The notes below the pieces were generated by a model, which saw only the letters and a program-made list of their open reading frames with translations, was not told the DNA's origin and made no database searches. A program made the position numbers and the translations under genes. DNA of 36,062 nt from NCBI GenBank assembly GCA_902826945.1, contig CADEGS010000018.1:1-36062 (forward strand). The letters run 5' to 3'. This document shows, piece after piece, positions 1 to 8,560 of this stretch. The stretch is from an uncultured bacterium (lineage in GTDB: Bacteria; Planctomycetota; UBA1135; GCA-002686595). How positions within the stretch are numbered: position 1 is the first letter of the stretch; each line of letters starts with the position of its first letter.

Positions 1-77
1 CGCGGGGTGGAGCAGTCTGGCAGCTCGTCGGGCTCATAACCCGGAGGTCGCAGGTTCGAATCCTGCCCCCGCTACCA
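1..77 (+). tRNA. Initiator tRNA-fMet (anticodon CAT)
   Basis: A complete cloverleaf with encoded CCA at 75-77. The anticodon loop reads CTCATAA, giving CAT. The anticodon stem ends in three consecutive G:C pairs (GGG/CCC), the hallmark of bacterial initiator tRNA. The D stem has the initiator-type A11:U24 pair, and position 1 (C) is not Watson-Crick paired with position 72 (T). Initiators normally carry a C1xA72 mismatch; here it is C1xU72, which still leaves the end unpaired as needed for formylation and exclusion from EF-Tu. The T arm (GCAGG-TTCGAAT-CCTGC) is regular. The first base of the window is the first base of the mature tRNA, so its promoter lies outside. Confidence 0.96.
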
Positions 78-88
78 CCGCTCAGGAA

Positions 89-120
89 GGGACTTGCGTC
101 ACAACGCGAGTCCCTTTTTT
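89..120 (+). terminator. Rho-independent terminator after tRNA-fMet
   Basis: A 10-bp stem (GGGACTTGCG with CGCGAGTCCC, one T:G pair) around the loop TCACAA is followed directly by six T residues at 115-120. It begins 12 nt after the tRNA CCA end. It is the only classical stem plus U-tract terminator I see in the window. Confidence 0.93.
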
Positions 121-260
121 GTCGCTCTCGAGCTCGGAGGGGTCCTCGCGCGCGTCGCGAGCGCTCCGTTGGGGAGTGTGCGCGCCCGCGCCGAGAGTCG
201 CCGCCCGCCGTCGCCGGTCCGGTCGGCACCGCGGGTGACGCCGCGGGGAGGGAACGCCGG

Positions 261-1103
261 TCAGCGCGAGCGCTGGACGGCCGATCGAGACGCTCGGTCG
301 AGCGAAGCCCCGGTCGGTTCCGGGACGGGGCTTTCGGGAGCCTCGGGCGCGCCGTCGCGACGCTCGCGCGGAGGAGGAGTGCCCACGAGGCGCGTGGCCT
401 CCAGGCGGAAGTCGTCGTAGTTCATCATCGGGATGCCGTCGCTGCCGACGAAGGCGATGGCGACGTAGCGGCCGGCGAGCGAGGGCGGGAGGGTCGCCGG
501 CGTCGTGAACTCGACCTCGTACGGGAGCATCTGGCCCTCGGATCCGAACGGCGCGAACTGGCCCGAGAGCACCATGGTCGTGACGCCGGGGACGCCGGGG
601 AAGGCCGGCGTCTCCAGGTCGGGCGCGGCCAGGAGCGCGACGTAGACGCCGTCGCCCGGCTGCCACAGGCCGATCCCGGCCAGGAAGCTCAGCCGGTAGC
701 GCGTGCGCGGCCGGACGCGCACCGGGAGCGTCTGCTGCATCCAGACGTGGTGCAGGGTCGCCACGTGCGCGCCGGAGTGGCCGGTGACGAAGGGCTGGCC
801 CATGCTGTTCGTCGGCGGGTGCATGACGCCCGCGTAGACCGTGTTCGTGGTGGGCGGCAGGTAGGTCCGCCAGCCGGGCACCTCGACCGTGTCCACGAAC
901 TGGGGCGGGTGGAAGAAGGTCGCGCGGGTCCCCACGGCGACTCCGGCGCCGCCCACGCCGTTGGTGATCTCGCCGACGGCGAGCGGCCGCGAGACCTCCT
1001 CGAAGCCCGGGTTCACGATCGGCAGGGTCTGCGCGCCCGAGGCCGCGGCCAAGACGAGCGCGGCGAGCGGGAGAGCGAGGGGCCGGAAGTCGTGCGGCGT
1101 CAT
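261..1103 (-). CDS. Secreted hypothetical protein with an NPGFEE-type beta-sandwich domain
   Basis: A 280-residue protein. The ATG at 1103 was chosen over longer upstream frames because AGGAGGA lies 6 nt before it and the product then opens with a clean signal peptide (about residues 1-24, hydrophobic LALPLAALVLAAASGAQ). The mature protein starts with LPIVNPGFEE, a motif common at the N-terminus of secreted beta-sandwich (galactose-binding-like, DUF642/CBM-like) domains. A second strand-rich part (YRLSFLAGIGLW ... YVAIAFVGSDGIPMMNYDDFRLEA) fits the same fold. The last 40 or so residues are charged and proline-rich and look disordered. No catalytic motif is visible. It is divergent to the DUF4344 gene, with 275 nt between the two starts. 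Function unknown; probably a periplasmic or extracellular binding protein. Confidence 0.8.
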   Translation of the reverse strand: MTPHDFRPLALPLAALVLAAASGAQTLPIVNPGFEEVSRPLAVGEITNGVGGAGVAVGTRATFFHPPQFVDTVEVPGWRTYLPPTTNTVYAGVMHPPTNSMGQPFVTGHSGAHVATLHHVWMQQTLPVRVRPRTRYRLSFLAGIGLWQPGDGVYVALLAAPDLETPAFPGVPGVTTMVLSGQFAPFGSEGQMLPYEVEFTTPATLPPSLAGRYVAIAFVGSDGIPMMNYDDFRLEATRLVGTPPPRERRDGAPEAPESPVPEPTGASLDRASRSAVQRSR

Positions 1104-1378
1104 CGGTAGTCCTCCTGCGGGCTCGCGAGGATACCCCCGGCGGAGCCGCCCGGGGGGGTGCGGTGCCCTGCCTTCGACGCGGAAAGGACATGGAATGCCG
1201 ACGCGATTGCAGTGGTCCACGACCCGAGTCCCGCGCGAGTGCCCGCCGCAAGATCCTCCCGACGATGGAGTACCGTGATCGGCGAGCGGAAGGACGCCCC
1301 TCGGGGTCTGGCAACAGGCTGCGGCGAGCCGGGAGGCAGCACGGCAGACCCGACCATCCAGGCGCGGGAGGAATCGGA

Positions 1379-2467
1379 ATGCAGAGCCGGAGCACAGGAA
1401 GGCCATCGCTCTCCCTCTTCGCGGCCGTCGCCTTGGCCGGAGGCCTCGGCGCGACCGCGGCATCGAGCGCGGCGCAGGACGGAGCGGCCCAGGAGGACGC
1501 GAGCGCGCGCTGCACCGTCGATCTCGGCCATCCCGGGATCATGAAGGACATCGCGTCGAACGCCCTGGTGCGCGGGCTCGGCGTTCCCGAGCCCGAGGTC
1601 GCGGCGTTCCTCGCGCAGGCCGAGAGCACCTACGCGACGGGCGATGCCCTCCTGAAGGCGGCCGCCTCGCGCTTCCACCTGGACGAGGCGATCCTGTCCG
1701 CCGCGGTCGCGAGGTTCGAGCACTGCAACTGCTCGCACGGTCCCTCGTCCGGGGAGAGCGCGCGCGCTCCCGCTCCCGATCCGGAAGCCCTGCAGTTCGC
1801 CCGGGACGTGACGTTGCACGTCGTGCTGCACGAGATGGCGCACGCCCTCGTGCGCGAGTTCGATCTCCCCGTGCTCGGGAACGAGGAGACCATGGCGGAC
1901 GCCTTCGCGACGCACTACCTGACGACCTACCTGCCCGAGCGGGCACGCAGGGTGGTGGAGGCGCGCGTCCGGTCGCTGTGGATCGAGGCTCGAGCGGTGC
2001 CCCGCGACCAGTGGCCCGTCGGCGGAGAGCACGACGGCGACGCCCGGCGCGCGTTCCAGATCACGGCCCTGGCCCTGGCCGCCGATGCGGAGGGCTTCGC
2101 GCCCCTGGCCGCGAGCATCGGGATGTCCGAGGGCGACATCCGGCAGGCTCGTGACTACGGCAGCGAGATCCACCGCTCGTGGCGGAGGGTGCTCCAGCCG
2201 CTGTGGATGCCGGCCGGCGTCCCCTCCGGCGAAGCGGGGCTGAGCCATGACGAGGGGAGCGACCTCTTCCGTCAGCTCCTCGGCGGCGGTCTGGAAGAGG
2301 AGCTGCTCGTCGCGATCCGGCGCTTCGACTGGCACTCGCGGGTCAGGATCGCCTTCGAGGAGGGCGAGGGCGGGGCGAGCTGGAGCCGCTCCGAGCGCAC
2401 GATCACCGTGCGCGGGGACTACGTCCGGCGCTTCGTCGAGCAGGGCAAGACGGCGCGGGAGGAGTAG
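1379..2467 (+). CDS. Secreted DUF4344-type zinc metallopeptidase
   Basis: A 362-residue protein starting at the ATG at 1379, which has GGGAGGA about 7 nt upstream and opens a signal peptide (residues 1 to about 33, ending ATAASSAAQ). The open frame continues upstream, but that extension has neither a signal nor a ribosome site. The core is HEMAHALVREFDLPVLG at residues 151-167, a zincin HExxH (H151, E152, H155), followed by NEETMADAFATHYL, where acidic residues probably supply the third zinc ligand. This HExxH plus (E/D)xxAD arrangement is characteristic of the DUF4344 'putative metallopeptidase' family. Substrate unknown; it probably acts in the periplasm or outside the cell. The gene has its own SD and is divergent from the secreted protein upstream. 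Confidence 0.85.
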   Translation: MQSRSTGRPSLSLFAAVALAGGLGATAASSAAQDGAAQEDASARCTVDLGHPGIMKDIASNALVRGLGVPEPEVAAFLAQAESTYATGDALLKAAASRFHLDEAILSAAVARFEHCNCSHGPSSGESARAPAPDPEALQFARDVTLHVVLHEMAHALVREFDLPVLGNEETMADAFATHYLTTYLPERARRVVEARVRSLWIEARAVPRDQWPVGGEHDGDARRAFQITALALAADAEGFAPLAASIGMSEGDIRQARDYGSEIHRSWRRVLQPLWMPAGVPSGEAGLSHDEGSDLFRQLLGGGLEEELLVAIRRFDWHSRVRIAFEEGEGGASWSRSERTITVRGDYVRRFVEQGKTAREE

Positions 2468-2532
2468 CGCGCGACCCGGGCGCCGGCGGACCGCTCGAGA
2501 CCTGCGTCTCGAGCTCGATCTCGATCATGAAC

Positions 2533-2562
2533 TTCGGACAGGGCCGAGGGGGAGCCTAAGCT
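2533..2562 (+). promoter_or_regulatory. Candidate sigma70-type promoter for the Ser/Thr kinase gene
   Basis: TTCGGA (2533-2538) and TAAGCT (2557-2562) are separated by 18 nt, giving a transcription start near 2570 and a leader of about 50 nt. GGAGGAAAGG at 2596-2605 lies inside that leader, 15 nt before the GTG, somewhat farther than usual. Assigned by eye only. Confidence 0.4.
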
Positions 2563-2620
2563 CTCGTGCATGCAGGCGTCGGACCGCACACCTCGGAGGA
2601 AAGGGTAGGCGGACCGAACG

Positions 2621-5155
2621 GTGAGCCCCGAGCAGCGCGAGCGAGCGGAGGCGCTCTTCTCCGAGGCGCGCGGCCTGCCGCGGGCCGAGCGCGGCGCCTT
2701 TCTCGAGGCGAGCTGCCCTGACGACGGTTTGGTCCGGGCCGAGGTCGAAGCGATGCTCGCCGCCGACGGGGGCGACGTCCCGACGCCGGTCGCCGGCCGC
2801 GCCGCGCACCGTCGTCGCGAGGGCCACGCCGCGCCGTCGGTCGAGGGCTTCGAGGTCCACGGTCTGCTCGGCGTCGGCGGGATGGGGGTGGTCTGGGAGG
2901 CGGAGCAGCTCAGCCCGCGGCGGCGGGTGGCGCTCAAGGTCGTCCGGGGCGGCTCGCTCGTCGACGAGCTGCACGTGCGGATGTTCCAGCGCGAGGCGGA
3001 CACCCTCGCCAGGCTCAAGCACCGGGACATCGCCGCCATCTACGAGACCGGGCAGACCGCGACCGGCGAGAGCTACTTCGCGATGGAGTACGTCGCGGGC
3101 ACGACGCTCGACCTCTTCCTGCAGGAGCGGATGCCCGCGCGGTCGATCGGCCCCGAAGAGGTGCGGTATCGCCTGGAGCTCTTCCTCCGGATCGCGGACG
3201 CGGTGCACTACGCGCATCAGAGAGGCGTCATCCACCGCGACCTGAAGCCGGCCAACATCCTCGTCAGCGAGACCAGGACAGGCTCCGGCGCGGCGCTGCA
3301 CGCGGGGCTCGAGCTGAAGGTGCTCGACTTCGGGATCGCGCGGATCACGGACACGGACCGCGAGGCGAGCCTCGTCACGGAGGTCGGGTTGATCAAGGGG
3401 ACGCTCGCCTACATGAGCCCCGAGCAGGCGCGGGGCGAGCGCGACGCGATCGACGTGCGCACCGACGTCTACTCGCTGGGCGTCATCCTGTACGAGATGC
3501 TGTCGGGAGCGCTCCCCAAGCAAGTCGACTCGGAGTCGCTCGTCACGAACCTGCGCGAGGTCACGGAGGGCGACGCCCGGCCGCTGGCGGCGACGTACCG
3601 GGGCAAGGGAAGGCTCGACGCCGACGTCGTCACGATCTGCCACAAGGCGCTCGACCTCTCGCCCGAAGGGCGCTACGCGGGCGTGGACGCGTTCGCCGAG
3701 GACGTGCGCCTGTGGCTGCAGGGCCTGCCCATCCACGCGCGGCGGCCGACGACGATGTACCTGCTGCGGAAGATGGTGGCGAGGAACAAGCTCGCCTCCG
3801 CCTTCGGCGCGATCGTGGCCGCCCTCACGCTCGGCTTCGGCGTCACGATGAGCGTGCTGCGCAGCGAGGCGGAAGCGGCGCGCGAGGAGGCCCAGGAGAC
3901 CGTCGTCCGGCTGGCGCGGACGACGCAGGACCTCGAGGACACGGCCGAGTTCCAGGCGCGCATGCTGGCCGAGCTCGACGCCGAGGTCCTGGGGCGCAAC
4001 CTGTTCCGCAACCTGCGCGAGTCGCTGCGCGAGGCCTACGAGGCGACGCCCGGGAGCGAGTCGCGCCTGGCCGTGACGCTCGACGGCCTGCAGGCGCTCA
4101 ACCCCACGGATCTCGCGCTCGGCGTGCTCGACGACGACATCCTCACGCGCGCCGAGAAGGCCGCGGCCGCCGAGTTCGCCGAGCGCCCGGCGGTGAGGGG
4201 GCGGCTCGAGCGGTCGCTCGGGAGGACGGCGGGCAAGCTCGGCCTGTACGAACGCGGCGAACGCTTGCTGCGCGCGGCCGTCGCGACCCTGGGCTCGATC
4301 GGCGAGCCGACCGCGCCGGCGCGCACCGACCTGGCGGAGATGCTCGTCTTCGCCGGCTCCTGGGATCAGGCCAGGGCGGAGCTCGACCAGGCGCTGGCCG
4401 AGCAGGCCGAGGCCCGCGAGGACGACCCGGAAAGCGTGCGGACGAGGTCGGTCGAGGTGCTGCTCCTGCGCGAGCAGCAGCAGTTCGACGAGCTCGAGCC
4501 CCGCTGCGCCGCGCTCGTCGCGCTGTGCACCCGGATCCACGGTCCGGAGTCGCTGGAGACCCTGAACGCGCGCGAGAACCGGGCGTTCGTCCTGAGCGGC
4601 CTGGGGCGCCACGACGAGGCCGAGGCGGAGTACGACGAGATCCTCGGGATCGCCCGTCGCGTGCTCGGCCCGGGCGACGTCACGACGGCGAACCTCCTGC
4701 ACAACGCCGGCCTCAACTACGCGAAGATGGGGCGCCACGACGAAGCGCTCGCGGTCTACACCGAGGCCCTCGAGGACGGGCGGCGGATCCAGGGCGACGA
4801 GCACTCGGAGACGCTCGTGTCGATCGTCAACCTGAGCCGGCTCTACGCGCGTCTGGAGCGCTACGAGGAGGCGGAGCGCTGGGCCCTCGAGGCGCTCGAC
4901 CTCGCCAAGCGCATCGCGCGGCCGCGGTCGATCGACATGGCGATGGCGCTCTCGGTCGTGGGCACCGCGTGGGCGGGCGAGGAGCGCTTCGCGGAGGCCG
5001 AGGAGCCCCTGGCGCAGGCTTACGACCTCTTCGCCGAGCTCCTCGGCCCCAGGTCCGGCAACGCGCGGGCGATGGCGGAGAAGATCGTCGCCGGCCTGGA
5101 GCAGCGGGGCAGCGAGAAGGACCTCGCGCTGTGGCGCGCGCGGGCGAAGCCCTAG
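2621..5155 (+). CDS. Receptor-type Ser/Thr protein kinase with TPR domain
   Basis: An 844-residue PknB/PrkC-family kinase. The N-terminal 70 residues (EALFSEARGLPRAERGAFLE) match the short helical leader common on such kinases in Planctomycetota, Acidobacteriota and Myxococcota. The kinase domain spans about residues 75-370: glycine loop GVGGMG (84-89), ATP lysine K106 in VALK, catalytic HRDLKPAN (D207), DFG at 236-238 and SPE at 266-268. All key residues are present, so it should be active. A transmembrane helix (about 391-413, LASAFGAIVAALTLGFGVTM) and an Ala/Glu-rich coiled coil follow. The rest is TPR-like, with units such as HDEAEAEYDEIL and HDEALAVYTEAL near residues 665-760, probably exposed outside the membrane for protein binding. 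The GTG start gives the kinase leader directly. Target and signal are not evident. Confidence 0.9.
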   Translation: MSPEQRERAEALFSEARGLPRAERGAFLEASCPDDGLVRAEVEAMLAADGGDVPTPVAGRAAHRRREGHAAPSVEGFEVHGLLGVGGMGVVWEAEQLSPRRRVALKVVRGGSLVDELHVRMFQREADTLARLKHRDIAAIYETGQTATGESYFAMEYVAGTTLDLFLQERMPARSIGPEEVRYRLELFLRIADAVHYAHQRGVIHRDLKPANILVSETRTGSGAALHAGLELKVLDFGIARITDTDREASLVTEVGLIKGTLAYMSPEQARGERDAIDVRTDVYSLGVILYEMLSGALPKQVDSESLVTNLREVTEGDARPLAATYRGKGRLDADVVTICHKALDLSPEGRYAGVDAFAEDVRLWLQGLPIHARRPTTMYLLRKMVARNKLASAFGAIVAALTLGFGVTMSVLRSEAEAAREEAQETVVRLARTTQDLEDTAEFQARMLAELDAEVLGRNLFRNLRESLREAYEATPGSESRLAVTLDGLQALNPTDLALGVLDDDILTRAEKAAAAEFAERPAVRGRLERSLGRTAGKLGLYERGERLLRAAVATLGSIGEPTAPARTDLAEMLVFAGSWDQARAELDQALAEQAEAREDDPESVRTRSVEVLLLREQQQFDELEPRCAALVALCTRIHGPESLETLNARENRAFVLSGLGRHDEAEAEYDEILGIARRVLGPGDVTTANLLHNAGLNYAKMGRHDEALAVYTEALEDGRRIQGDEHSETLVSIVNLSRLYARLERYEEAERWALEALDLAKRIARPRSIDMAMALSVVGTAWAGEERFAEAEEPLAQAYDLFAELLGPRSGNARAMAEKIVAGLEQRGSEKDLALWRARAKP

Positions 5156-5176
5156 CCGGGCGCCGGAGCCACCCGT

Positions 5177-5220
5177 GCTCGGCGCGCAAGCGCCCGCGGC
5201 TCGGCGCGCAAGCGCCCGCG
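5177..5220 (+). repeat. 22-bp perfect tandem repeat, each unit a GCAA-loop hairpin
   Basis: Two identical 22-bp units lie at 5177-5198 and 5199-5220. Each contains GGCGC-GCAA-GCGCC, a 5-bp GC stem closed by a GNRA-type tetraloop. The pair begins 21 nt after the stop of the kinase gene, so it may act as a transcript-end or mRNA-stabilising structure. There is no T tract. Confidence 0.7.
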
Positions 5221-5297
5221 CGGGCCACGCGCGCGAGGGGCCATTCCGACCCGGGACGGTCTTCTCGCGCCTCCGCGCGCTATCGTGCTCGGCGGGA

Positions 5298-5557
5298 ATG
5301 CGTCCCGAGCGCGAGAGTTCGTCCAGCTCCTCGTTCGGTGGCGAGTTCGCCCCCGGCGAGATCCTGATCGGACGCTACCGCGTCATCGCCCTGGTGGGCG
5401 AGGGCGGGATGGGGCAGGTCTACCTGTCCGACGACCTCGTGCTGGGGCCGCGGCCGACTGGCAGTTCAGCTCGGGCGTCGTGGTCCTGCTGGCGTTCGTC
5501 GCGCTGGTGACCTGGGCCTACCGGGCGTCCGTCGGGAGGCAGTCGGCGTTCGGCTGA
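5298..5557 (+). pseudogene. Deleted Ser/Thr kinase gene: N-terminus joined out of frame to a C-terminal membrane tail
   Basis: From the ATG at 5298 the frame encodes a typical kinase beginning: FAPGEILIGRYRVIALVGEG continuing GMGQVYLSDDLVLG, including the complete glycine-rich loop GEGGMG. After about residue 50 (near 5450) the similarity stops and the frame runs on as unrelated sequence to a stop at 5510. In the +2 frame, starting near 5456, there is DWQFSSGVVVLLAFVALVTW followed by AYRASVGRQSAFG and a stop at 5555-5557, which looks like the C-terminal membrane helix of such a protein. The simplest reading is one kinase gene that lost nearly all of its middle. The VAIK lysine, HRD and DFG are all absent, so no kinase activity is possible. 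TATCGT at 5282-5287, 10 nt before the ATG, may be a surviving -10 element. Confidence 0.7.
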
Positions 5558-5663
5558 GCGTCCACTCCGCGACCATCTGCAGGTCGGTCCCGATCGCGTC
5601 GGCGCCGTCGAGCGTCGCCTGGGGGGCGAGCGTGCGGGCGATCCGCGAGCGCGGCGCCTCCGC

Positions 5664-6548
5664 CTACCAGCGCTCGAACAGCGGATCGCGCAGCGGGCTC
5701 CAGATGCGTCCTTCGGTGCGGTCGAGCGCGCTGCGGCACGTGCGCGCGATGCGCCCGAAGTCGCGCGAGAAGCGCTGCATGCAGGCGGCGGAGACGGCGG
5801 CGTCGAAGGCGTCCTCGCTGGATGCCGCGCGGTCGAGGAGCTCCTCGGACTCGCGCCGGTGCCGGGACTGCAAGTAGAGCGAGCGCTCCGCCGGGCTCGA
5901 CTTGTTGACCCTGCCGGTCAGGTAGCGAGGGTAGATCTCGACCGCCATCGGAAGGCGCGCCCGGTCGAAGGGCCAGACCGCGATGCCGGCGTCCTGCAGC
6001 TCGCGCAGGAACGGCATGCCCCGCAGCGAGCCCGTGCCGACCGACCCCGCGCCGCCGACCTGGAACACCGACTTCGGCCCGATCCCCCCGACCGGGAGGC
6101 ACGCGCCCTCGGTGGCGCGCCAGCCGCTCCGACCCTCGACCCGCGGCGGGCGCGGCCTGTCCGGCTTGCCCCAGAACGGCGGCGGGCAGCGCTCGAGCCA
6201 GCCCTCGCCCTCGCGCGCCACGGCCTCCCACACCTCGCGCCCGCTCCGCGCGCCGAGCTCGTCCACGAACCAGCGCGGGAACGAGAAGGCGAAGTCGAGC
6301 CCGATGACGAGCCGGGGCTCGCGCCGCGCGCACTCGATCAGGTGCCGCACGACGTCCGCGCGATCCCGGCCGCATTCGACGCGCACAAGGCGTCCCCCGC
6401 GCGCCTCCGCGAGCCACAGGCGCGAGCGCACCTCCGAGATCGAGCCCGACCAGTCGACGGCGATGCACGCCGAAACGTGCTCGAGGCCCACGCGCCGTCG
6501 AGCCGGCTGCGCGCGCGGCACGCGAAGGGCATGGGCGCCTGCATCCAC
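5664..6548 (-). CDS. DUF429-like protein (predicted RNase H-fold)
   Basis: Up to 294 residues. Recognisable parts are CIAVDWSGS near the N-terminus (acidic residue on strand 1), VIGLDFAFSFPRWF (second acidic strand), FQVGGAGSVGTGSL, and VEIYPRYLTG followed by a helical C-terminus with SEDAFDAAVSAACM. DWSG, GLDF, EIYP and DAxDA-like motifs in this order are typical of the DUF429 family, predicted to have an RNase H-like fold; no biochemical role is established. The start is uncertain. The GTG at 6548 has a weak GAGGG about 8 nt upstream, and an in-frame GTG nearer VGLEHVSACIAV would leave only a few residues before the conserved strand. It is divergent to the ABC-F gene (170 nt apart) and convergent to the kinase remnant. 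Confidence 0.7.
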   Translation of the reverse strand: MDAGAHALRVPRAQPARRRVGLEHVSACIAVDWSGSISEVRSRLWLAEARGGRLVRVECGRDRADVVRHLIECARREPRLVIGLDFAFSFPRWFVDELGARSGREVWEAVAREGEGWLERCPPPFWGKPDRPRPPRVEGRSGWRATEGACLPVGGIGPKSVFQVGGAGSVGTGSLRGMPFLRELQDAGIAVWPFDRARLPMAVEIYPRYLTGRVNKSSPAERSLYLQSRHRRESEELLDRAASSEDAFDAAVSAACMQRFSRDFGRIARTCRSALDRTEGRIWSPLRDPLFERW

Positions 6549-6680
6549 GAGTGGGTCCCTCGCCGCGGATCGTAACCTCTCGTGGAGCGCTGGCGGGCTC
6601 CTCGCGGGCCAGGGGCGGGGACCGAGGCGCGGTCGCCGAGCGGGGGGCGCGCCCGGGCGAGCCGAGCGCTCTCGGCTCGC

Positions 6681-6709
6681 TCGCCGTGGACGTCGCGCGG
6701 GGCTAGGCT
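6681..6709 (+). promoter_or_regulatory. Candidate promoter for the ABC-F gene, implying a leaderless mRNA
   Basis: TCGCCG (6681-6686), a 17-nt spacer, and TAGGCT (6704-6709). Only 9 nt separate the -10 hexamer from the GTG start at 6719, so transcription would begin at or within a base or two of the start codon. No Shine-Dalgarno sequence is present, which fits. Placed by eye. Confidence 0.45.
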
Positions 6710-6718
6710 CTCCCGCCC

Positions 6719-8359
<1,641 letters not shown>

Positions 8360-8374
8360 GTTCCCTCCAGACGA

Positions 8375-8405
8375 GGCACGCGCTGGTGGTCGAGCGCGTG
8401 GTGCC
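8375..8405 (+). other. Hairpin downstream of the ABC-F gene
   Basis: GGCACGCGCT pairs with AGCGC...GTGCC, with a 3-nt bulge and an 8-nt loop, starting 16 nt after the ABC-F stop codon. It resembles a transcript-end structure but has no T tract. The rest of the gap to 8534 shows nothing recognisable. Confidence 0.35.
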
Positions 8406-8534
8406 GTCGGAGAAGAGGAGGCCGATCCGTCGGCCTTCGCCGCGGTCCTCCCGCCCCGCCCGATGCCGGGGACGTCGAGGAGCAGCCGCAGCATGCCGCG
8501 CCGGAGCCTTGCGCGCCGCCGCGGCGCTCGAGCG

Positions 8535-8540
8535 TAGACT
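8535..8540 (+). promoter_or_regulatory. Candidate -10 element (TAGACT) for the TPR-CHAT gene
   Basis: TAGACT lies 20 nt before the ATG at 8561, and AAGGAGGAG (8549-8557) lies between, so the leader would be short but SD-containing. The only TTG-containing -35 candidate (TTGCGC at 8509) sits 20 nt away, wider than ideal. The same hexamer occurs at two other gene fronts in this window. Confidence 0.4.
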
Positions 8541-8560
8541 CTCGGAACAAGGAGGAGCCC

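Noticed and set aside
94..420. A short plus-strand frame after the tRNA terminator
   Set aside because: The product is Arg/Pro/Ser-rich without motifs, it overlaps the 3' end of the minus-strand secreted protein gene, and it has no ribosome site.
5558..5663. Minus-strand reading just past the DUF429-like stop contains LDGADAIGTDLQMVAEWTLS, reminiscent of the start of a glycerophosphodiester phosphodiesterase
   Set aside because: Only about 20 residues resemble the family, with no start codon and no continuation. It could be a gene fragment, but chance is as likely.
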